Shown piece by piece: positions 57,791 to 64,000 of a DNA stretch of 64,000 bases. Source of the DNA: Solobacterium sp. GTDB lineage: Bacteria; Bacillota_I; Bacilli_A; Erysipelotrichales; Erysipelotrichaceae. The number at the start of each line of letters is the position of its first letter. The first letter of the stretch is position 1. The notes beneath the pieces were generated by a model that was given only the letters and a program-made list of their open reading frames with translations, searched no databases and was not told the DNA's origin. The stretch covers positions 102,116 to 166,115 of the forward strand of contig JAFUCL010000075.1 in the NCBI GenBank assembly GCA_017459725.1, read 5' to 3'. Position numbers and translations under genes: made by a program.

Positions 57791-60382
57791 TTACTCTTCG
57801 GATGTTTCTTTCTTGATATAGACATCTCTGGGTTTGGAACCCTGGGCAGGACCGATGACACCCTGTGCTTCCAGCATATCGATCATGCGGGCTGCACGGT
57901 TGTATCCGATACCGAAACGTCTCTGCAGCAGTGACGTGGAAGCCTTCTGCGCTTCGATGACATAATCCTTGATCTGTTCGAACATAGGATCATCATCCGA
58001 GCTGACGACAGCCGTACCGTCATTCCCTTCAACACCTTCCAGTCTGACAAACGCATCATCATAGAACGGTGTTGCCTGGTTGGATACATCCTCCGTGATT
58101 CTGGCGACTTCTTCATCGGTGACATATACACCCTGCACACGCAGCGCATTGGATTCACCGATCGGCATATACAGCATATCGCCGTTGCCGAGCAGGCGTT
58201 CCGCACCGACATGATCCAGAATCGTACGTGAGTCAATACCGGAGGAAACGCTGAAGGCAATACGTGAAGGAATGTTTGCTTTGATGATACCGGTGATGAC
58301 ATCGGTTGAAGGTCTCTGGGTAGCGACGATCAGGTGAATACCGGCAGCTCTGGCCAGCTGTGTAATACGCTGGATGGAGCTTTCAACTTCTTTACCGGCA
58401 ACGATCATCAGGTCGGCAAGCTCATCGATAATAACCACGATGTACGGCATCAGTTCTTCGGGAACCTCATTGCCCTGATCATCAGGTCTTGTGATCTTGC
58501 CCTGCTTTACCTTCTCGTTATATGTCTGGATATTACGGACACCGTTTTTGGAGAACTTGTCATACCGGTCATCCATGATCTTGACGATGACTTTCAGGGC
58601 ATTGGAAGCCTGCGCTGCATCATTGATGACAGGTCCGATCAGGTGAGGAACACGCTTGTACGGCGTGAATTCAACCTTCTTCGGGTCAACCAGCAGCAGC
58701 TTTACTTCATCCGGCTTTGTACGCAGCAGGAATGAGGTAATGATGGCATTCATACAGACGGATTTACCGGAACCTGTAGCACCGGCAATCAGCAGATGCG
58801 GCATCTTGTCGAGACGGCATGTCACGGTATTACCCAGCAGGTCTTTACCGAGGAAAAACAGCATCGGCTGTTCCTGGCCGTCCGGCGCATTGCGCACCAG
58901 TTCCTTCATCTTGACCGGTGTAGCCTTGACGTTCGGTATTTCGATACCGACTGCGTAGTGTCCCGGAATCGGCGCTTCAATACGCACATCCTTGACTGCC
59001 AGCTGCATCTTTATATCATCCGCAAGACTCAGGATCTTGGAGACTTTCACACCGACTTCCGGTCTGATTTCATATTTCGTAACCGCAGGACCGATATGCG
59101 TATCGATCAGCTCTGCCTTGATATCAAAGTTGTTCAGCACCTGAATGAGAAGCTCACCCTTCTCCTTGGCCGCCTTGGCATTCAGATCATCATTGACCGA
59201 ACGCGGTACGGGATCCAGCAGGGTTTCCTTCGGCAGACGGTATGACTTCATATCTCTGACCGTAGGCGGTGCTTTCTGCGGTTTGGGTGCTGCCGCATGT
59301 CTCGGTGCCGGTGCCGGTACAATTTCCTCTTCCGGCTCTTCCGGTTCAAATTCTTCAAAGACAGGCTCCGGTTCCTCTGCAGGTTCCGGTTCTGGAGTAT
59401 ACGGCACCGGTTCCTTTACAGTACGCACAACGGCCTGGGGCTGGTTCTGATGGTCGATCAGATCATCAATGCTCATGAACACAGTTCTCTGCACCGCTTC
59501 TTCAACCGGCACCTTCCTTGAAGGCACCATATCCTCAATATCCGGTTCATTGTCAACACGGATATCCAGCGGACTTCTCTGCACCGGCGGCGCATCCGCA
59601 TCCACGGCTCTCGGTATCGTCACACCTTCGAGCTTCGCTGTTTCATCGATCTTCAGTGACAGCTGCTTCTGCGGCTCCGGCTGTTCCTTTGCCGGCAGTG
59701 CGGCCGGAACAGGTTCCGTGTAATACGGCTCGGCATCCTCATATTCATCATCATCGCCATACTCCTCATCGTCATCATCTTCATAGATTTCAACGGTGGA
59801 GAAGTATTCCTTCACATGGTTGAATGCCTGCTTATATACATCCAGGCTGACCAGCAGGATCGCCGCAATGATAAACAGAACGGCAATGACAAGAACGGTT
59901 CCGTTGTAATCGACCAGCAGCGTTGTGCCGCTGAGCAGCACGGCACCGATGAGACCGCCTCCGACTTCCCGTGTAAGCGGAAGCGTAAAGTATTCCTTCG
60001 GGTTCTGTATATATGCCCGCAGAACATCGAGTCCCTTCAGACTGTGGTCGGTATCGGAATATGAGCACCAGAGCAGAATAGCCAGCACGATCAGAACGAT
60101 GGCCAGCGGATTCTTGCTTAAGGTATTGCCGTTCTTTCTGTTATAAATAGTGACCAGGATCTGGGCGATAATCACCATCATGATCACAAAATAGTATTTT
60201 CCGAAAATAAAACGCTGCAGCTCACTCAGTTTTTCACCGATAAAGCCCATCTTCATATAACCGACGATAGTAAGCGCAGAAAGGATCACAATCGTGATCC
60301 ATTGTCTGATTTCTTCATCGTGGGCCTGCTGGGCTTTTGTTTTGCGTTTGCTGCGGGTGGCTGTTTTCTTCTTTTTTGTCAC
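57791..60382 (-). CDS. ftsK: DNA translocase FtsK/SpoIIIE
   Basis: 863 aa from a GTG with GAGGG six bases upstream; the longer frame lies inside the RNase J gene. Basic N-terminus (TKKKKTATRSKRKTKAQQ), four to five membrane segments (about 27-200), a Pro/Glu-rich linker (about 220-395), then the motor with Walker A GATGSGKS (about 530-540), Walker B and IIIVDELADLM-type box. The C-terminal winged-helix gamma domain (LLQRRFGIGYNRAARMIDML) reads KOPS/SRS-like sequences. It pumps chromosomal DNA through the closing septum. Confidence 0.95.
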   Translation of the reverse strand: MTKKKKTATRSKRKTKAQQAHDEEIRQWITIVILSALTIVGYMKMGFIGEKLSELQRFIFGKYYFVIMMVIIAQILVTIYNRKNGNTLSKNPLAIVLIVLAILLWCSYSDTDHSLKGLDVLRAYIQNPKEYFTLPLTREVGGGLIGAVLLSGTTLLVDYNGTVLVIAVLFIIAAILLVSLDVYKQAFNHVKEYFSTVEIYEDDDDEEYGDDDEYEDAEPYYTEPVPAALPAKEQPEPQKQLSLKIDETAKLEGVTIPRAVDADAPPVQRSPLDIRVDNEPDIEDMVPSRKVPVEEAVQRTVFMSIDDLIDHQNQPQAVVRTVKEPVPYTPEPEPAEEPEPVFEEFEPEEPEEEIVPAPAPRHAAAPKPQKAPPTVRDMKSYRLPKETLLDPVPRSVNDDLNAKAAKEKGELLIQVLNNFDIKAELIDTHIGPAVTKYEIRPEVGVKVSKILSLADDIKMQLAVKDVRIEAPIPGHYAVGIEIPNVKATPVKMKELVRNAPDGQEQPMLFFLGKDLLGNTVTCRLDKMPHLLIAGATGSGKSVCMNAIITSFLLRTKPDEVKLLLVDPKKVEFTPYKRVPHLIGPVINDAAQASNALKVIVKIMDDRYDKFSKNGVRNIQTYNEKVKQGKITRPDDQGNEVPEELMPYIVVIIDELADLMIVAGKEVESSIQRITQLARAAGIHLIVATQRPSTDVITGIIKANIPSRIAFSVSSGIDSRTILDHVGAERLLGNGDMLYMPIGESNALRVQGVYVTDEEVARITEDVSNQATPFYDDAFVRLEGVEGNDGTAVVSSDDDPMFEQIKDYVIEAQKASTSLLQRRFGIGYNRAARMIDMLEAQGVIGPAQGSKPRDVYIKKETSEE

Positions 60383-60393
60383 GCTTTCCCTCA

Positions 60394-62058
60394 CTAATCC
60401 TTTGTATTGATCTCGACGATTGCCGGCAGGATCATCGGTCTCTTGCCGGTCTCCCGCATAACATAGCGGCTGATCTTCTCGCGGGCATCCGCACGGCATG
60501 ATGTATTGTCATATTCTCCGGCCGCAACGGCTTCGTTGATTGTCCGTTCCATAATATTGCCGATTTCCTTGATGATGTAGTCCGCATCCTTCAGGTAGAT
60601 AACACCGCGGCTCTGCACATCCGGTCCGCCGATAATTTCCTTGGTGGCGTGATTCACAACCACACCGACAATGATTGCACCATCCGTGCTCAGCAGTTCC
60701 CTGTCCTTCAGGACCATACCGCTGGCTTCCAGATTCTCGCTGCCGGAAACCAGAATATCCCCTACCGGTACATTGTCATAGTTCCGCTGCAGCAGACCGT
60801 TCTCAATGCAGGCAACCTGACCGTTGTCGAGAACGATGATATTGTTGGCCGGATAGCCCATATCAAGCGCAATATTGGCGTTGGAAATCAGCTGTCTGTA
60901 GTCGCCCTTGACCGGCAGATAATACTGCGGGTTCAGCAGGAAGATCATCATCTTCAGATCTTCCACCGAGGCATGCATGGACAGCGCTTTTCTGGAATCG
61001 ATTGAATGCACGTTGGATGTTTCCTTGTACAGACCGTCTTCCATGGCACTGGCTTCACGCTCCGTATTCGGCACTGCCGGACTGGCGATGATCACGGTAT
61101 CCGTCGGCCGCAGCTGGATGACATCGTCTTCACGTGTCGCAATCGTACGCACCTTCTTGAATATCGTGGAACCTGTTCCGCTGATCAGCACCATGACATT
61201 TTCCGCTTCGTTGTCAAAGTTCTGCGGCGCAATGTCAAGACCTGCCGGAATCCGGTAATACCCTAGCTGGGCCATATCCTGCATCAGATTTCTGAGCTCT
61301 TCGTCATAGATCATGACCTTGCGGTTGTACTTGTTCGCAAGTTCAATCAGTTCAATGACACGGTACAGATTCTGGCTGTACACCGTAGCGACAATACGGC
61401 CTTTGGCTTCTTCAAAATACGGCTCCGCAAGATCGGTGATGCGGTGTCCGGGTGAAGAGTGGCCGGGTCTCGTTGCACCGTTTGATTCGGCCAGCAGTGC
61501 CAGGATACCCTTGGTTCCGAGTTCCATGACATCAAGCATGTCAAACCGGAACGCTTCCGTCTTGGTATCATAGTCCACTACAAATTCACTGGTATAGACG
61601 ACATAGCCGTCCTCTGTTTTGATGGCCACACCGAAACCGTCCGCAATCGACTGGGTCGTTCCGAACGTACGCACTTCCGTGGTGCCGATTTTGAATGAAA
61701 CACCTCTTCTCACCCGGTGGATATTCAGGTCCTTCAGACCTTCCTTGCGGGCGATTCTCTCAAAAATCTTCGCGGTCAGCGGTGACATGTACACCGGCAG
61801 ATTTACTTCCTTCAGAAGATTGGCCAGTGCGCCCATGACATCATCATGGCCGTGGGTAATAATAAGACCTTTGATTCTCTTTTCATTCTCTTTTACATAT
61901 TCGAAATCCGGTATGATTTTCTCAATACCGAGCTGATCTGCATTTGGATACTTCATGCCGCAGTCAATCAGGAAAATATCGTCATTATTCTCGATGACAT
62001 ACATGTTCTTGCCGTCTTCATCAAGACCGCCAAGGGCGAAAAGGCGTACTTTGCTCAT
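60394..62058 (-). CDS. Ribonuclease J family protein with degenerate active site (J2-like)
   Basis: 554 aa, the normal RNase J length, with beta-lactamase, beta-CASP and C-terminal domains. The metal ligands are eroded: the HxHxDH motif reads THGHDDVMGA (V74 for histidine), the next histidine is Gln in TTQSIADGF (Q136), the aspartate is Glu in YTSEF (E158), and the PVHGEYR histidine is Lys in PVKGDYR (K384). It is therefore probably not a nuclease but a structural partner of an active RNase J1 encoded elsewhere, as for RNase J2. TTGTGG-17-TATAAT promoter and a GGAGGG site. Confidence 0.9.
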   Translation of the reverse strand: MSKVRLFALGGLDEDGKNMYVIENNDDIFLIDCGMKYPNADQLGIEKIIPDFEYVKENEKRIKGLIITHGHDDVMGALANLLKEVNLPVYMSPLTAKIFERIARKEGLKDLNIHRVRRGVSFKIGTTEVRTFGTTQSIADGFGVAIKTEDGYVVYTSEFVVDYDTKTEAFRFDMLDVMELGTKGILALLAESNGATRPGHSSPGHRITDLAEPYFEEAKGRIVATVYSQNLYRVIELIELANKYNRKVMIYDEELRNLMQDMAQLGYYRIPAGLDIAPQNFDNEAENVMVLISGTGSTIFKKVRTIATREDDVIQLRPTDTVIIASPAVPNTEREASAMEDGLYKETSNVHSIDSRKALSMHASVEDLKMMIFLLNPQYYLPVKGDYRQLISNANIALDMGYPANNIIVLDNGQVACIENGLLQRNYDNVPVGDILVSGSENLEASGMVLKDRELLSTDGAIIVGVVVNHATKEIIGGPDVQSRGVIYLKDADYIIKEIGNIMERTINEAVAAGEYDNTSCRADAREKISRYVMRETGKRPMILPAIVEINTKD

Positions 62059-62086
62059 AAACCCTCCATCCTTTTTAATAATATTT

Positions 62087-62115
62087 ATTATAATTCAAAA
62101 CCACTGTACCCACAA
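62087..62115 (-). promoter_or_regulatory. Promoter of the RNase J-like gene and ftsK
   Basis: TTGTGG (62110-62115), 17 bp, TATAAT (62087-62092) on the minus strand, 28 nt before the ATG. Confidence 0.65.
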
Positions 62116-62133
62116 TGAAGGTGCAGGCATTAA

Positions 62134-63537
62134 TTACTTCTGAACCGCTTCACCGTCAAGACTGTAGCTCTTGACATCCGTGATTTTCACCCGGACAAGA
62201 TCACCGACCGCAATATTGTGTCCGGTAAAATTGACCAGTTTGTTCTCACGGCTGTAGCCGGCATATACTTCTCCGTTCTTCTTGGACGGACCGTCACAGA
62301 GCACTTCGAGTTCCCTGCTCAGATATGCCTCGTTGTTTTCACGCGCATAACGGGTAATGCGCTCATTCAGAACAGCAAGACGCTGTTTTTTGACTTCTGC
62401 CGGAATCGTATCCTCCATCCTGGCCGCAGGCGTGCCCTCCCGGGGAGAATAGATAAAAGTAAATGCCGAGTCAAACCGGCAGTAATCCACCAGTTTCAGA
62501 GTTTCCTCAAACTGTTCATCCGTCTCACCGGGGAAGCCGACGATCAGGTCTGTTGTAAAGGTGATTTCCGGAATCCGTGCCTTCATATCGTCAAAGAGCG
62601 CCCGGTAGCTGTCCGCCGTGTAGCCGCGGGCCATTCTCCGCAGCACTTCATCGGAGCCGCTCTGAACGGGGAGGTGCAGGGATTTCATTATGTTCTCATG
62701 CCGTTTCATGGCATCGATCGTTGTTGAACTGTAATCACGGGGATGAGATGTATAGAACCTGATCCGGTCGATTCCCGTTTCGGCAACCGCATCCAGCAGG
62801 TCGGTGAAACCGTCCGCCATCTGCAGATCCTTGCCGTATGCATTGACATTCTGGCCCAGCAGCGTCACTTCCCTGCCGCCGGCCGCATGAAACTGCCTGA
62901 CTTCCGCCAGCACCGCATCCATCATCCTGCTGCGCTCGCGTCCGCGTGTATACGGCACAATGCAGTATGTGCAGAATTTGTTGCAGCCGTACATGATATT
63001 CACAAAGGCTTTGTGGCGTCTTTGCCGTTCCACCGGCATGCCTTCCACAACTTCACCCGGCACGGACTGCACCGCAATCAGCTGCCCTTCCTCTTCATAT
63101 ACTCTCTTGAGCAACTCCGGGAATTCCGCAAGATTATGCGTACCGAACACAAGGTTGATCTGCGGATACTTCCGGCGGATCTCATCCACGATACCCTCTT
63201 CCTGTGCCATACAGCCGCACAGCGCGAAGATTTTATCGGGATGGGCACGCTTCAGTGTCTTCAGATTGCCGATTTCACCCAGAACATGTTCTTCTGCAGC
63301 CCTGCGCACCGCACAGGTATTGAAGATCAGAACATCCGCTTCCTCCTGTGTTTCCGCTGCCGTAAACTGCATCTGTTCCAGCATACCGGCAAGTGTTTCA
63401 CCGTCACGCACATTGGCCTGGCAGCCGTATGTACGCACAAAATATGTCCTGCCTCTTCCGAGTCCCAGAACATCTTCCGGCATGGAGAATCCGGTTCTTC
63501 TGATATCGCCTTTCAACTGTTTCATCATGTCTTTCAT
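62134..63537 (-). CDS. miaB: tRNA-2-methylthio-N6-dimethylallyladenosine synthase MiaB
   Basis: 467 aa. N-terminal UPF0004 domain with three cysteines (RTYGCQANVRDGE about 35-47, NTCAVR about 72-77, LCGCMAQEEG about 106-115) for one 4Fe-4S cluster. The radical-SAM core has YGCNKFCTYCIVPYTRGRE (about 175-193), and a C-terminal TRAM domain follows. It adds the methylthio group to i6A37 of tRNAs reading UNN codons, such as the Phe, Leu, Ser and Cys tRNAs in this window. TATAAT ends 12 nt before the ATG and there is no ribosome site, so the leader is very short. Confidence 0.95.
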   Translation of the reverse strand: MKDMMKQLKGDIRRTGFSMPEDVLGLGRGRTYFVRTYGCQANVRDGETLAGMLEQMQFTAAETQEEADVLIFNTCAVRRAAEEHVLGEIGNLKTLKRAHPDKIFALCGCMAQEEGIVDEIRRKYPQINLVFGTHNLAEFPELLKRVYEEEGQLIAVQSVPGEVVEGMPVERQRRHKAFVNIMYGCNKFCTYCIVPYTRGRERSRMMDAVLAEVRQFHAAGGREVTLLGQNVNAYGKDLQMADGFTDLLDAVAETGIDRIRFYTSHPRDYSSTTIDAMKRHENIMKSLHLPVQSGSDEVLRRMARGYTADSYRALFDDMKARIPEITFTTDLIVGFPGETDEQFEETLKLVDYCRFDSAFTFIYSPREGTPAARMEDTIPAEVKKQRLAVLNERITRYARENNEAYLSRELEVLCDGPSKKNGEVYAGYSRENKLVNFTGHNIAVGDLVRVKITDVKSYSLDGEAVQK

Positions 63538-63549
63538 GTCAACTTCTGA

Positions 63550-63555
63550 ATTATA
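63550..63555 (-). promoter_or_regulatory. -10 element of miaB
   Basis: TATAAT on the minus strand, 12 nt before the ATG, giving a leader of about six bases. Confidence 0.5.
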
Positions 63556-63575
63556 CAGGAAACCCCTGAAAAACC

Positions 63576-63604
63576 AAAGAAAAAGCTTCGCGAACGAAGC
63601 TTTA
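63576..63604 (-). terminator. Terminator of the ferredoxin gene
   Basis: Stem AAAGCTTCG/CGAAGCTTT with a TTCG loop, followed by TTCTTT on the minus strand. Confidence 0.88.
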
Positions 63605-63615
63605 TTCTGAACTGA

Positions 63616-63792
63616 TTACTTAACTTCGATTGCTTCTACAGGGCAAGTTCCTGCGCAGGCACCGCATTCAACACAGACTTCTGCATTGCAAACGGACTTA
63701 CCTTCGTCATCAAGTTCAAGAGCGCCGACAGGGCACGCACCTACGCATGCGCCGCATCCGACACAAAGTTCTCTGTTAATATTTGCTGGCAT
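63616..63792 (-). CDS. 2[4Fe-4S] ferredoxin
   Basis: 58 aa from MPANINRELCVGCG, the ATG ten bases after AGGAGG. An ATG three codons upstream is too close to the site, and the open frame beyond is the flanking mobile element. Two CxxCxxCxxxCP clusters, CVGCGACVGACP and CVECGACAGTCP, make it a clostridial-type ferredoxin that carries electrons at low potential, for example to radical-SAM enzymes or hydrogenases. Single-gene unit with its own promoter and terminator. Confidence 0.95.
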   Translation of the reverse strand: MPANINRELCVGCGACVGACPVGALELDDEGKSVCNAEVCVECGACAGTCPVEAIEVK

Positions 63793-63814
63793 GTTTCTCA
63801 TTCCTCCTGAATTG

Positions 63815-63842
63815 ATTATAGCATTTGTGTAAAAATGTTCAA
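63815..63842 (-). promoter_or_regulatory. Promoter of the ferredoxin gene
   Basis: TTGAAC (63837-63842), 16 bp, TATAAT (63815-63820) on the minus strand. The mobile-element end stops only about 5 bp upstream of the -35 box. Confidence 0.75.
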
Positions 63843-63846
63843 TAAT

Positions 63847-64000
63847 TTGACACTCCCCATGCCTAAAGGCAGGGGATTCTTGCTGCCTGCCGAATAAGAT
63901 CGGCTGGTCTGTCCGTTTCCGGTGGACCACAGCGCAAGATGTGGCTGTGCCATCAGCCTTCACAGGGCAGAGCCTATAGCTCCCTGTGCAGTATGTCTGG
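63847..64000 (-). mobile_element. Right end of an IS200/IS605-type tnpB element, probable omega-RNA (partial)
   Basis: On the minus strand the window's last 154 bases form a series of hairpins: ACAGGG/CCCTGT, CACAGC/GCTGTG, TGGTC/GACCA enclosing CCG/CGG, and CCGA/TCGG. The last is CCCCTGCC/GGCATGGGG with a bulged base, then GTGTCAA. AAGAATCCCC-hairpin-GTGTCAA is a right-end pattern of IS605-family tnpB elements, where the hairpins belong to the guide RNA and TCAA is the cut site. The tnpB gene would lie beyond 64000 on the minus strand. The flank from 63846 downward would be the guide. No tnpB coding sequence is visible here. Confidence 0.65.

Noticed and set aside
60394..62058. Sequencing errors as the cause of the odd RNase J motifs
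   Set aside because: Four separate motifs are changed by in-frame substitutions in an intact 554-codon frame, which points to real divergence.
1..64000. CRISPR arrays, prophage genes or restriction/defence islands
   Set aside because: No regularly spaced repeats, integrase, phage structural or restriction genes were found; the only mobile-element trace is at the right edge.

Overview
The window looks like chromosomal DNA of a Gram-positive-lineage Bacillota with roughly balanced base composition. The basis is an RNase J homologue, a class B sortase, an FtsK/SpoIIIE translocase, a YolD/Y-family polymerase pair, a DivIC-like protein, EpsG- and EpsF-like exopolysaccharide genes and tRNA genes with encoded CCA ends. 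Erysipelotrichia or a neighbouring lineage is my best guess, but no 16S or other phylogenetic marker was tested. Almost everything is on the minus strand. Plus-strand exceptions are the SseB-like gene (31378), an orphan methyltransferase-like gene (44135), the AraC regulator (50800) and acpS (52282).

Region 1, 1-25 kb: an exopolysaccharide/capsule locus. It holds a polyprenyl-phosphate sugar transferase (WbaP/PglC type), a CapE/FnlA-like UDP-GlcNAc 4,6-dehydratase, seven GT4-type glycosyltransferases, a GT39/ArnT-like membrane enzyme, a DUF6056-like membrane protein, GtrA, a Wzx-type flippase, an EpsG-type polymerase, a hexapeptide acyltransferase and a UMF1-type MFS protein. Embedded at 3572-9854 is a Dlt-like module: adenylating ligase, acyl carrier protein, membrane-anchored SGNH (DltD-like) protein and MBOAT transferase (DltB-like). 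It also has a PLP fold-III decarboxylase and a NudC-like Nudix protein, which the canonical Dlt operon lacks. I infer that it decorates the exported polysaccharide with an amino-acid-derived group that may not be D-alanine.

Region 2, 25-38 kb: small metabolic and housekeeping genes. These include a zinc-type macrodomain ADP-ribosyl hydrolase, a flavin-type oxidase, a lipid kinase, a ROK kinase without the zinc motif, MntP, a YjbR-EVE fusion, a PC4/YdbC protein, MutT, an SseB-like protein, GNAT, YolD plus Y-family polymerase, a hydrolase, a DUF3237-like protein, a spermidine-synthase-like protein, MYG1 and a DivIC-like gene. The DivIC-like gene sits behind a ribbon-helix-helix repressor gene with a perfect 22-bp palindrome at its promoter.

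Region 3, 38-46 kb: tRNA-Leu(CAG), a PfkB kinase, a seven-tRNA operon with all three CAT-anticodon tRNAs, a GH3 hexosaminidase lipoprotein plus MFS plus SurE operon, and a methyltransferase-like gene. Region 4, 45-52 kb: a second small polysaccharide cluster (GT2, RmlC-like epimerase with H119Q, flippase), then an esterase and GPH-transporter operon divergent from its AraC regulator.

Region 5, 52-64 kb: tRNA-Leu(TAA), tRNA-Cys, acpS, sortase B, ffh, a MATE/MarR efflux operon with an operator over its promoter, a tail-less SsbB-like SSB behind two tandem dyads, a FeoB-associated Cys-rich peptide, ftsK, a catalytically degenerate (J2-like) RNase J, miaB and a 2[4Fe-4S] ferredoxin. The right edge is the structured right end (probable omega-RNA) of an IS200/IS605-type tnpB element.

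Across the window at least eight genes have a -10-like hexamer only 6-8 nt before the ATG and little or no Shine-Dalgarno, which predicts frequent leaderless mRNAs.
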